Shown here in pieces: positions 13,182 to 21,568 of a stretch of DNA of 64,000 bases. Position 1 is the first letter of the stretch; each line of letters begins with the position of its first letter. The notes under the pieces were generated by a model. The model ran no database searches. It was not told the origin of the DNA and was given only the letters and a program-made list of their open reading frames with translations. Source of the DNA: JBMYYR01 sp965243605. Its GTDB lineage: Bacteria; Bacteroidota; Bacteroidia; Flavobacteriales; CAJXXR01. The stretch lies in the NCBI GenBank assembly GCA_965243605.1, contig CBDEVQ010000100.1, positions 62,001 through 126,000 on the forward strand. Reading direction: 5' to 3'. The translations under genes and the position numbers were made by a program.

Positions 13182-16118
13182 ATGTATAAGTATTTAGTTA
13201 TAATAAAGTTTTTTATATTTTCTTTTACTTGGGCTCAAGTAAATTTAAAGCTTCATGAGTCTCCCATTGCTCAGAAATATTTGTTTGAAAATTTCTCGAC
13301 CAATGATGGATTACCGAGTAACGAAACCTTTTGTGTATTTCAGGACAGTAGAGATTATATCTGGATAGGAACAGATCGTGGGTTAGTAATGTATAATGGA
13401 TATGAATTTAAAACATACACCACTCTAGATGGACTTGAGGATAACGTTATTTTAGCCCTAAATGAGGATGGTAATGGTAATTTATGGTATTCTGGCTTAA
13501 ATAATTATGCTGTTGGCTATATAGACCCTAAAATGCAGTTCCATAAGTACCCTCACCAAAATAAATTAATTGAATACACAAAGAAAGTATTTGATAGAAA
13601 TATACATTTTAATGCACTAGATTTTGATTCAACAAATATTATATTTTCAAATATTAAATATGGGTTATTAGAATTAAATAATGAGGGTGATATTATACAT
13701 GAATTCTCTAAAAGTGAGGATATACCTGAAACTCATATCATAAATTATAATAATTTTTCTAAAGTTTTTTTATTACGGACTAGAGATAATGAAATATTAT
13801 ACAATAAGATTATTGATAGTAAAGGAGGGGTTTTAGGAACGTATTCAAGGCAAAATATACATGAAGTTTTTCCATCTTTAGTTCAAAATGATTCAGTTAG
13901 AATAATTTATGATTGGTATAGAAAAATTTCAATTTTAGAAGATACTATACAAGTTCAAAATGTAAATGAATTAATATTTAGTATTCAATTGTCTAAAGAT
14001 TTAATATTATATTCTGTTAGTAAATCAAATGATAAAGAGAGTAAAGTATATTTATCTAAATCTATAAATTTTGAAGACGATAAAAATCTAATTCTTGATG
14101 GACCTCGAATTACGAATGCAATACTTGATAAAGATAATGGCTTATGGTTAACGTCTACAAGACATGGTGTGTATTACTTCCCAAGTTTAAATTCTATTGT
14201 TACCTCAAATAATGAACCTATAGAGTCTATAATACCTTTAGATAGTGGTTTAATTTACGGAACGCTTAATACCCAATATTATTTAGATAAACATCATTCT
14301 GAAATTTATCAATTAAGAGAAGAACCAGATATATTAGATCTCTTTGAATCCACATCAAAAATCAATATACAAAACTTTATTATATTTAAGGAAGGTTCTA
14401 ACTTACGTAAGGCTAAAGGCTATTATAAAGTATCTGATTCATTAATGTATTTGATTAATGGAGAGTATTTGGAAAAAGTAGAACGTATAGATGATGAAAT
14501 AAGAATAGAAATAGTTCTAACCAATACTAGTTATATATTGGATATTTATTGTATTAAGGAAGACTCTTGTTTACTAGCTACTCAGAATGGTATTTATTCT
14601 TATACTAAGAATAGTATAGGTAAAGCATGGTATAGTCCAGATAAACGAACAGGGAATATTAATACGATTGAGAATGATTCAATAATATTGTTTACAGTAT
14701 TGGGTGAGGGATTACATATTGTGAAAAATGGCGAGATACTATCTTTTTCTGAAGAGGATGGATTAAATAGTAATATCATAAACCAAGTATTTGTTGATGT
14801 AAATAATACCATATGGATAAGTACAAATAAAGGGATCAATTCATTACAAATTGAAAATGGCGAGTTCATAATTAATAAAGTATTAGGACAGTCAAGGATA
14901 TTAAAATCGCCAAATATTATTCAGTTATATGTAGAAGATAGCCTTTTATATATAGGAACAGATAAAGGTATTAATGTTTTAGATCTTAAATCAGAAAAGA
15001 AAGATAAAGTTTATAAATTGCCTATTAAAATTACTCAATTAAGTGTCAATAATGAGGATCATAAAATTTCTGAAATGGATACATTTAATTATGATCAAAA
15101 TAATATAGTATTCTCTTTTATTGCAATATCACCAAAAAAATTCTCTAAGATTAATTATAAGTATTGCTTACGTGGACTTTCTGATGAATGGATAGAAACA
15201 ACAGAACGTAAAGCAACTTTTTTTAAAATAGAACCTGGGTCATATGAATTTGATTTGCAAGCTGAGGATGAGTTTGGGAATTGGATTAAGGCTGAATCTA
15301 TACCTAAAATATATATTGATAAGCCATATTGGAAAAAATGGTGGTTTATTTCGGGTTCTTTATTATGTGGAATTTTAATTCTAGGTGGTATATTGTATTA
15401 CTATATTCGAAATTTAAAGAAAGAAAAATTGTTTGTTGAAAATGAACAGCATTTATCCGAAGAATTAAATGAATCACGTCAAAAAGCACTTAGTGCTCAA
15501 CTTAACCCTCATTTTGTCTTTAATTCTTTAAATTCAATTCAAAACTTTATTTTAACCAAACGCACAGAATTGTCAAGTGATTATTTAAGCTTATTCTCGA
15601 AGTTGATGCGTTTTGTATTTGAAAATTCAAAGAAACTTTATGTTCCATTACATGATGAGATAGAAGCCATCCGTTTATATTTAGAGCTTGAGCAAGTTAG
15701 ACATAATCATATGTTTAAATATATTATTCATACTTCAGAAATAGAAATGAACACTATTTTTATTCCTTCTTTACTTTTTCAACCTATCATAGAAAATGCT
15801 ATTTGGCATGGTTTGTTACATAAGAAATCGAAAGATAGATTGTTAGAAATTAACTTTTATGTAGATGATGAAAATTTACATATAGACGTAAAAGATAATG
15901 GAGTTGGAAGAGGGAATTCTAAACCACGTCTTAAAATTATTGATAAGCAAAAGTCAAGTGGAGTAGAGCTAACCAAACAACGTTTACGATTGTTAAGTGA
16001 ATCTACAGGGTTAAAAACCAATTTCGATATTATTGATTTATCTGATGAAAATAATCAACCCTGTGGAACGTGTGTTAAAATATCTATTCCTTTACATTTA
16101 TCAAATAGTAATAAATAG
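13182..16118 (+). CDS. propeller-type membrane sensor histidine kinase (LytS-like)
   Basis: A 978-residue protein. A signal peptide ends at about residue 19. A periplasmic region of about 640 residues follows, with two-component-regulator propeller repeats (DGLPSNETFCVFQDSRDYIW, ENDSIILFTVL, DGLNSNIINQVFVDVNNTIW). Next come a Y_Y_Y domain (NYKYCLRGLSDEWIE...FFKIEPGSYEFDLQA, about 660-715) and one membrane helix (about 722-745). The cytoplasmic kinase is the LytS/YehU type, with LNPHFVFNSLNSIQNFI (phospho-accepting His777) and an ATPase with IIENAIWHGL and DNGVGRG. It should phosphorylate a LytTR-type regulator, but none is adjacent. The signal it senses is unknown. Confidence 0.9.
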   Translation: MYKYLVIIKFFIFSFTWAQVNLKLHESPIAQKYLFENFSTNDGLPSNETFCVFQDSRDYIWIGTDRGLVMYNGYEFKTYTTLDGLEDNVILALNEDGNGNLWYSGLNNYAVGYIDPKMQFHKYPHQNKLIEYTKKVFDRNIHFNALDFDSTNIIFSNIKYGLLELNNEGDIIHEFSKSEDIPETHIINYNNFSKVFLLRTRDNEILYNKIIDSKGGVLGTYSRQNIHEVFPSLVQNDSVRIIYDWYRKISILEDTIQVQNVNELIFSIQLSKDLILYSVSKSNDKESKVYLSKSINFEDDKNLILDGPRITNAILDKDNGLWLTSTRHGVYYFPSLNSIVTSNNEPIESIIPLDSGLIYGTLNTQYYLDKHHSEIYQLREEPDILDLFESTSKINIQNFIIFKEGSNLRKAKGYYKVSDSLMYLINGEYLEKVERIDDEIRIEIVLTNTSYILDIYCIKEDSCLLATQNGIYSYTKNSIGKAWYSPDKRTGNINTIENDSIILFTVLGEGLHIVKNGEILSFSEEDGLNSNIINQVFVDVNNTIWISTNKGINSLQIENGEFIINKVLGQSRILKSPNIIQLYVEDSLLYIGTDKGINVLDLKSEKKDKVYKLPIKITQLSVNNEDHKISEMDTFNYDQNNIVFSFIAISPKKFSKINYKYCLRGLSDEWIETTERKATFFKIEPGSYEFDLQAEDEFGNWIKAESIPKIYIDKPYWKKWWFISGSLLCGILILGGILYYYIRNLKKEKLFVENEQHLSEELNESRQKALSAQLNPHFVFNSLNSIQNFILTKRTELSSDYLSLFSKLMRFVFENSKKLYVPLHDEIEAIRLYLELEQVRHNHMFKYIIHTSEIEMNTIFIPSLLFQPIIENAIWHGLLHKKSKDRLLEINFYVDDENLHIDVKDNGVGRGNSKPRLKIIDKQKSSGVELTKQRLRLLSESTGLKTNFDIIDLSDENNQPCGTCVKISIPLHLSNSNK

Positions 16119-16159
16119 ATCATTTAGCTGTAAAAATATTCACCTTATATAAGTAATTA

Positions 16160-16197
16160 ATAAGCCCTTATTTGAATCATTTCAGATAAGGGCTTAT
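16160..16197. terminator. hairpin between convergent genes
   Basis: Inverted repeat ATAAGCCCTTAT / ATAAGGGCTTAT lies between the stop codons of the convergent kinase and LysM genes. The T-run is weak. It probably acts as a bidirectional terminator. Confidence 0.55.
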
Positions 16198-16214
16198 AGT
16201 AGAATATATAAATG

Positions 16215-16700
16215 TTATAATGCTGGAATTCTTAATACTTGTCCTGGGTATATTAAATCAGGATTTTTCAACATCGGTTTGTTTGCGTCAAAAATAACAG
16301 GGTACTTCATGGCGTTACCGTAATATTGTTTCGCAATCTTAGAAAGGGAATCCCCTCTAACAACTGTATGGAATTGAGCTTCTGGTTCTTGAATTTCAAC
16401 CTCCATTTGATCGTCTACCGTTGCGATACCTTGATTGTTACCGGCTATTAATATTACTTTTTCTTTTGTTTCTTGGTTTTGAGCAGTTCCTGTTAAGGTT
16501 ACTATATCTTCAGAAATACATGCATCAAAATCTCTTACCTCTAAACCTAATTTAGAAATAGTTTCTTTTAGGGAATTTGCTGCATCTTCGTTACAAGTAT
16601 CCTCTACAATTGTTTCAGTTACTACTTTAACTTTTTCTTCTTTTTTATCATTACCAAAAAGTTTGGCTCCTGCGTCTTTAATAAATGAAAATAATCCCAT
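16215..16700 (-). CDS. BON and LysM domain protein (YgaU/Kbp-like)
   Basis: A 161-residue cytoplasmic-type protein starting MGLFSFIKDAGAKLFG, like E. coli YgaU/Kbp (149 aa). A BON domain follows (about 40-105, LGLEVRDFDACISEDIVTLTG ... NNQGIATVDDQMEV). The C-terminal LysM domain spans about 110-160 (FHTVVRGDSLSKIAKQYYG ... ANKPMLKNPDLIYPGQVLRIP). There is no signal peptide. E. coli Kbp binds potassium; whether this one does is inference. It stands alone, convergent with the sensor kinase. Confidence 0.88.
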   Translation of the reverse strand: MGLFSFIKDAGAKLFGNDKKEEKVKVVTETIVEDTCNEDAANSLKETISKLGLEVRDFDACISEDIVTLTGTAQNQETKEKVILIAGNNQGIATVDDQMEVEIQEPEAQFHTVVRGDSLSKIAKQYYGNAMKYPVIFDANKPMLKNPDLIYPGQVLRIPAL

Positions 16701-16908
16701 GGTTATCGTTTTTAAATTATTACTAAAGATAAAGTATTAAAATAGGAGCTTTATAGAGCATTCGATTATATTAGTAGGAATAGAGATTAAATGTATAAAA
16801 ATGGTTATAAGTAATATTTAATTTGGTGTTTACAAATCGATAAAAAAAATATATAATTGAGATTATTTTCTATATTTATCGGAATAGGAACACTTATCCC
16901 CCACTTTT

Positions 16909-17760
16909 ATGTTAGGTACTTTTAATTTAGGTCATCTTAGTTTAATTATAGTATTGATTTTTGTATCTCAAACTCGTGTTTTTGCTCAAAATACAATTAG
17001 TATAGATAGCTTAACCCATAAAGAACTTGTTAAAAACGAGCCCTATTTTACCATTTTTGGAGATAATTATTTTACTACAGGGATACCAACGAATAGAGAG
17101 GTGAGTAGTTTAACAAGTGATGTTAAATTTGAAATAGGGTTTAAGCAACGATTGACAAATCTAGTATTGCCATTTAAATCTTACGCTTATATTACGTATC
17201 GTCAAAAATCATTTTGGGATGTTTATCAAGAATCGTCTCCATTTACAGAAACCAATTATAATCCAGGAATAGGTTTTGCCAGACCATTCTTTAAGAATAA
17301 TCAACTTAAGAAAGGTATATTTCTTCAATTTGAACATCAGTCTAATGGGCGGGAAGGTGAATTTTCGAGATCGTGGAATTTTATGTCCTTAAGTTTTCTA
17401 TATATGCATCAAGAAAATTGGCAATTTGGAATTAAGGCTTGGGCTCCTATTGGTCCATTAAAAGATAATCCTGATTTAACTGATTATATAGGGTTTCAAG
17501 AAACATCTATTGCATTTATGCCTAATCCAAGGTTAATGATAGAAACCAATATTAGAAAAGCTTTTAGCTGGGATTTAAAAGGTAGTTTAAAGATGGGAAT
17601 AAGTTATAAGTTAGATCGAGATGCAAACCAATACCTTTATTTACAATATTATTTAGGATATGCGGAAAGTTTAATTGAGTATAATGAAAATGTAAGCATG
17701 ATTCGTTTAGGGATTGTATTTAAAGATTTATTTGGAAATTTTAAGCGTTACGCTGAATAA
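16909..17760 (+). CDS. pldA: outer membrane phospholipase A (OMPLA) family
   Basis: A 283-residue outer membrane beta-barrel with a signal peptide cut after VFAQ (about residue 27). The catalytic motif FEHQSNGREGEFSRSWNFM gives the His, Ser (HxSNG) and Asn of OMPLA, and the preceding YRQKSFWDVYQESSPFTETNYNPGI matches the family. It would hydrolyse mislocalised phospholipids in the outer leaflet and is calcium-dependent and dimeric in E. coli. It shares a strand with the following unknown gene, about 50 nt away. Confidence 0.88.
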   Translation: MLGTFNLGHLSLIIVLIFVSQTRVFAQNTISIDSLTHKELVKNEPYFTIFGDNYFTTGIPTNREVSSLTSDVKFEIGFKQRLTNLVLPFKSYAYITYRQKSFWDVYQESSPFTETNYNPGIGFARPFFKNNQLKKGIFLQFEHQSNGREGEFSRSWNFMSLSFLYMHQENWQFGIKAWAPIGPLKDNPDLTDYIGFQETSIAFMPNPRLMIETNIRKAFSWDLKGSLKMGISYKLDRDANQYLYLQYYLGYAESLIEYNENVSMIRLGIVFKDLFGNFKRYAE

Positions 17761-17809
17761 TCATATCAGTTAAAGTAAATACAATATATTTTATTTAGAA
17801 AATTAATCA

Positions 17810-18532
17810 ATGAAAATTGTTTTTAGAATAGTCATTATACTAATCGTATTACTGGTTGGTTCATATCTCATGTGTACAACAGAACAGTTGAATTATAACA
17901 AGATTATTACAGACTATCTTGAAACTAAGAAAATAGAACCTACAATTACATATAGAATTTCTGATGAGACTTCAATGTTTAAGATTCTTAACCATCAGAT
18001 ACATTTGAATGAAGGGACACAAGGTATTGAAATAATAATTGATGGAGATACCATCAATACGCAAGAAAAAGTCACTTTAAATGCCGTTTGGGGTTCTCGT
18101 GTAAACCGTGTAAATTTTGCAAATATTCTTACAGAGATTAAAATTTACAAAGCGTATAGTTTAATGAGCTTTCTGTTTTCTAATTACCCATGTACAGGTC
18201 TTGGCTGCGGTGTGAATTTTCAAATGATTTATGATTTAAAAACCAAACGACAGAGTTATTTTGGTCGGTTTAGGACTGGTTTTGAGATGGAATTGTATCA
18301 TTTTAATTCAGATGATAATCCAGATTTTTTAAGTAAAACATTTTATGGTAGAAACTCTACAGCGATTGATACAACTGAATTTATAATGTATTCACATACA
18401 AAAAATGGACGTTTTGAGATTTTTAAAACATCAGAACAAGAAAAATTTTGGTTTAAACATATTTATAGTGCTTTTCATCAAGATCTAAAAAATGAAGGTT
18501 TCGAAGAACATTGGATAGAAAATATTAGATAA
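17810..18532 (+). CDS. membrane-anchored protein of unknown function
   Basis: A 240-residue protein with one N-terminal hydrophobic helix (about 5-22, FRIVIILIVLLVGSYLMC). The following CTTEQ could be a lipid-attachment Cys, but the context is not a clean lipobox. The rest is soluble, probably periplasmic, with a CTGLGCG segment near residue 129. I do not recognise the family. It follows pldA closely and its 3' end is only 21 nt from the first IS element, which has not disrupted it. Confidence 0.6.
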   Translation: MKIVFRIVIILIVLLVGSYLMCTTEQLNYNKIITDYLETKKIEPTITYRISDETSMFKILNHQIHLNEGTQGIEIIIDGDTINTQEKVTLNAVWGSRVNRVNFANILTEIKIYKAYSLMSFLFSNYPCTGLGCGVNFQMIYDLKTKRQSYFGRFRTGFEMELYHFNSDDNPDFLSKTFYGRNSTAIDTTEFIMYSHTKNGRFEIFKTSEQEKFWFKHIYSAFHQDLKNEGFEEHWIENIR

Positions 18533-18553
18533 ACTTTATATAAATTAGTTTAA

Positions 18554-19539
18554 AATGACTATCCGCTTGTTTACCTAAATCATTAACTTGGTAATAATCT
18601 TAAATCTATCCTTTATATATCTTGTATTTAATTTGAAACAAAACTCGTCAAGATATTGCTTTAAATATTCTTTAGTAATGCAATGATAAATACCTAATAA
18701 ATTTCTTTTTAAGTTAGAAATATTAATATGAATCCATTTTAGATTTGTGTTCCATATTTTAGGTGATATTTCTTGAATATGATTCTGTACAAACCGCTTT
18801 AAATCAACATAGCTTTTAGATTTATCCGTAAATAAAATAGCATCTGGATCGATGTGTTTATGTACGAGTTTATTAATGGATTCTTTTTTCTCATTATCAA
18901 GGATATTCATTTTAATAAGGCCTAATCTCTTAGAGGTTTTCCCTTGAGCATCTTCTAAAATCATAGATTCATTCATTACCGATATAGCTTGCTTCTTTTG
19001 ACTCCCTTTACCTCTTTTTAATTGGGTTATAGATGTTGTTTTACTGGATATTGAAACAAATGCTTCATCCATTTCAACCATATCCTTTAATCGTTTTTGA
19101 GAGGTTAGCTTGGACATGCTTACACGTATTTTACGCATAAGTATTAAAATAGGCTCATAACGTGTATGCCCTAATTGTCTTTGGATTTCTAGAGCTGAAA
19201 ATCCCTTTTTAGTACTTGTCATAAGATGGGTAACAAGATACCAATATTGAAAGGGAAGTTTACTATTTTCCATTATAGTTCCACTCTTTAACGTGGTTCT
19301 AAAACGACAAGATACACATTCAAACTGTTCTTTTATATCTAACCATTTATGGCTAAGACCAGAACATTTCTTGCAGACAACACCATGGCGTAAACGTAGA
19401 TCACGCCAATGGAGTTTACAACTTAATTCATCTGGAAATGTAGTGTGAAACGATAGTAAATTCATCTTAATAATTTCTTACCAATTTACAGGACTTATTG
19501 GACAGTTTATGTCAATGGGTAAACTAACGGATAGTCATA
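18554..19539 (-). mobile_element. IS1595-type insertion sequence, copy 1 (986 bp)
   Basis: The ends are imperfect inverted repeats: AATGACTATCCGCTTGTTTA on the left and, on the opposite strand, TATGACTATCCGTTAGTTTA on the right. An 8-bp target duplication TAGTTTAA flanks it (18546-18553 and 19540-19547). It carries a single transposase gene on the minus strand. The 8-bp duplication and ISXO2-like transposase fit the IS1595 family. Copy 2 at 30579-31564 has the same length, ends and transposase. Confidence 0.9.
18575..19465 (-). CDS. IS1595-family (ISXO2-like) transposase
   Basis: A 296-residue transposase. The N-terminal zinc ribbon has Cys31/Cys34 and Cys50/Cys53, preceded by HWRDLRLRHGVVC. 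The DDE/DDN-type core has VEMDEAF (Asp133), LFTDKSKSY (Asp214) and, in place of the last acidic residue, the Asn-containing WIHINISNLKRNLLGIYH (around residues 244-261), followed by YLDEFCFKLNTR. It is intact and lies inside inverted repeats, so the element may still be active. The protein is identical to that of copy 2. Confidence 0.92.
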   Translation of the reverse strand: MNLLSFHTTFPDELSCKLHWRDLRLRHGVVCKKCSGLSHKWLDIKEQFECVSCRFRTTLKSGTIMENSKLPFQYWYLVTHLMTSTKKGFSALEIQRQLGHTRYEPILILMRKIRVSMSKLTSQKRLKDMVEMDEAFVSISSKTTSITQLKRGKGSQKKQAISVMNESMILEDAQGKTSKRLGLIKMNILDNEKKESINKLVHKHIDPDAILFTDKSKSYVDLKRFVQNHIQEISPKIWNTNLKWIHINISNLKRNLLGIYHCITKEYLKQYLDEFCFKLNTRYIKDRFKIITKLMI

Positions 19540-19672
19540 TAGTTTAATAGCCCAAAGCACTTAATCCTATCCTTCCAGAATGTTTTTTTAAGAGTACGTC
19601 AGGTTTTATAAACAGATACTAATAATAATGTGAACAGCCTTATTATTAATGTTTCCAAAATTCTATAAATCG

Positions 19673-19703
19673 AAAAAGTCTACTAATGCTAGTAGACTTT
19701 TTC
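19673..19703. terminator. terminator hairpin downstream of the acyltransferase gene
   Basis: Stem AGTCTACTA / TAGTAGACT with an ATGC loop, flanked by an A-run and a T-run, so it can work in both directions. It lies 44 bp beyond the stop of the minus-strand acyltransferase gene. Confidence 0.75.
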
Positions 19704-19746
19704 ATTTGGGGTATAATTTGTTTTTAAATACATATTAATATTTCTA

Positions 19747-20814
19747 TTATAGTTTATGATGCAAACCAAATAGAGGCCTTAAATAATAAATGCGTTTTAT
19801 GATGTATTCATAAAGTATATAGCAGAAACAAAATGTAAAAAGTGAAATAGCAATAAACTTCAGAATAGGATGAATTTCTAGAGGCAATATTAATAAAGCA
19901 CCAATGTATAACCCTATCATATGAATGATATAAATTGGGTAAACACTTCGACTCAAGTAATGGAGTAATGCACTTGGTTTATTTAAGTATTTATAGCTTA
20001 ATCCAAAACATCCAAGAATCCAACAGTTAGATTCTATTGCCATAAGGTATTTAGGAGTTGTGGTTTCAAAAATAATGAGTCGAGTACAACATAAAACAAT
20101 AGCGATTCCTATATACAACCATCTCCACTTTAACATGGTTTGCCAAAAAGATTTACCACTATAAAGGAAAATAAAACCAGAAAGGAATGCGAATAAACCA
20201 AGGATAAATCCATGCCATGTGTTTGCATATAATTCAAAAATTTGAGGTTGAATGAATAGAGCCTCTAAAACAAAGACCATAGATATAGATAAAGGGCCTA
20301 ACGGATATGCCATAAGAGAGGATAATGCTTTCCTAAATTTTCCATTTTCATTCTTTTTCAAAAAGACAAAAAGAGGAAGTAGCAACACAACATAAACTAG
20401 AATATTCCCTAAGAACCAAAGATGCCCCAAATGAGGATAATAATTTAAAGGTAAGTTGTAATACTCCTGAAAAATATACATATGAATAGGCGTTATTACA
20501 AGAATTCCAAAAACAAAAGGAAGTAAAATTCGCTTCGTACGTTCTATGAGTAACTGTTGCCAATTACGTTTCTTTAAGGCGAAAAACAACCCCATTCCAG
20601 ATACATAGAATAAAAGAGGAATTCTCCATATATTTATAATCGACATGATTTTCCATAAGGGTTCAATAGATTCTTTACTTTTAATAAATCCAATAAACAT
20701 GGCCCAAGGTTGAAAAATAATGGCAATGTGGTAAATTAATAATAATCCAATGGCCACAACACGCAACCAATCTATATCATATCTTCTTTCTGAGATCGTA
20801 TTCGACATGCTCAT
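19747..20814 (-). CDS. acyltransferase 3 family membrane protein
   Basis: A 355-residue polytopic protein with about 10 predicted membrane helices. It opens RRYDIDWLRVVAIGLLLIYHIAIIF, the acyltransferase 3 start (D-x-LR ... H). Other family-like parts are FYVSGMGLFFAL and YPHLGHLWFLGNILVY. Members O-acylate sugars of the cell surface or periplasmic glucans, OpgC/MdoC being a relative; the substrate here is unknown. It is followed on the same strand only by a terminator. The upstream ankyrin lipoprotein gene ends 10 nt before it, so the two may be co-transcribed. Confidence 0.85.
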   Translation of the reverse strand: MSMSNTISERRYDIDWLRVVAIGLLLIYHIAIIFQPWAMFIGFIKSKESIEPLWKIMSIINIWRIPLLFYVSGMGLFFALKKRNWQQLLIERTKRILLPFVFGILVITPIHMYIFQEYYNLPLNYYPHLGHLWFLGNILVYVVLLLPLFVFLKKNENGKFRKALSSLMAYPLGPLSISMVFVLEALFIQPQIFELYANTWHGFILGLFAFLSGFIFLYSGKSFWQTMLKWRWLYIGIAIVLCCTRLIIFETTTPKYLMAIESNCWILGCFGLSYKYLNKPSALLHYLSRSVYPIYIIHMIGLYIGALLILPLEIHPILKFIAISLFTFCFCYILYEYIIKRIYYLRPLFGLHHKL

Positions 20815-20824
20815 TATTTATAAG

Positions 20825-21418
20825 TTATTGTAACATATTTGAGATAACAGGGCGTGTTTTTTCTATTTCGTTTAAATCTATTTTTAACCCTATTGGCGAC
20901 AATTGTTCTTGAAGCATAATATAGATTGGTTTAATACTTGGGAAAGGACCCATTACTGATTCCCTAGGAGTAGCACCAAAATTATTTCTAATAGACATAT
21001 CTGCATGGGCATCTTTCAACATTTGAACAATTTCTATTCTGCAAAAGAATGCCGCACAATGTAATGCTGTAGAACCATCATTGTTTTGAATAGATAAATC
21101 TGCACCAGCATCAATAAGTAATTTAGCAATATCATTTTTACCGAACGTTGCAGCTGTAATTAATGGTGTTGATCCACTCATAGCTTCCTTTTCGTTAATA
21201 TTTGTTTTTGCTTTAATATGTTGTTTAACGGCTTCTATATTGCCTGTTATTACAGCGGTATTAATTGGGACATCTGGAGTTGTAATTGATGATTCAGAAA
21301 TTAAATCCGATTTGGAATCCGAAGGACTATTCGAAGTATTACATGAATTTGTTAGAATCATAACCGGAAAAGAAAGGATTAACCATATGATAGTTTTACT
21401 CATTTTAAGTGATTTCAT
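20825..21418 (-). CDS. ankyrin-repeat lipoprotein
   Basis: I place the start at 21418, not at the longer frame opening at 21526, because it yields a lipoprotein signal directly (MKSLKMSKTIIWLILSFPVM ending ILTNSC). The mature 170 residues have a Ser/Asp-rich linker and about four ankyrin repeats (NTAVITGNIEAVKQHI, STPLITAATFGKNDIAKLLI, STALHCAAFFCRIEIVQML, and a degenerate fourth). It is probably periplasmic and membrane-anchored, binding an unknown protein. It is divergent from the AraC-TPR regulator, with about 150 bp between their starts. Confidence 0.85.
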   Translation of the reverse strand: MKSLKMSKTIIWLILSFPVMILTNSCNTSNSPSDSKSDLISESSITTPDVPINTAVITGNIEAVKQHIKAKTNINEKEAMSGSTPLITAATFGKNDIAKLLIDAGADLSIQNNDGSTALHCAAFFCRIEIVQMLKDAHADMSIRNNFGATPRESVMGPFPSIKPIYIMLQEQLSPIGLKIDLNEIEKTRPVISNMLQ

Positions 21419-21568
21419 AGCGTTTGTGTTTTTTTTTACAAAGGTGAGATGAAAAGTAAGGAGGTCTGTAATACTTATGATTCTAAGAGTATTAAGTTTT
21501 GTGAAACAATAAGAAATATGACGCATGTGTATAAATTATGATGCAAATACTCTATTTTACAACAATGA

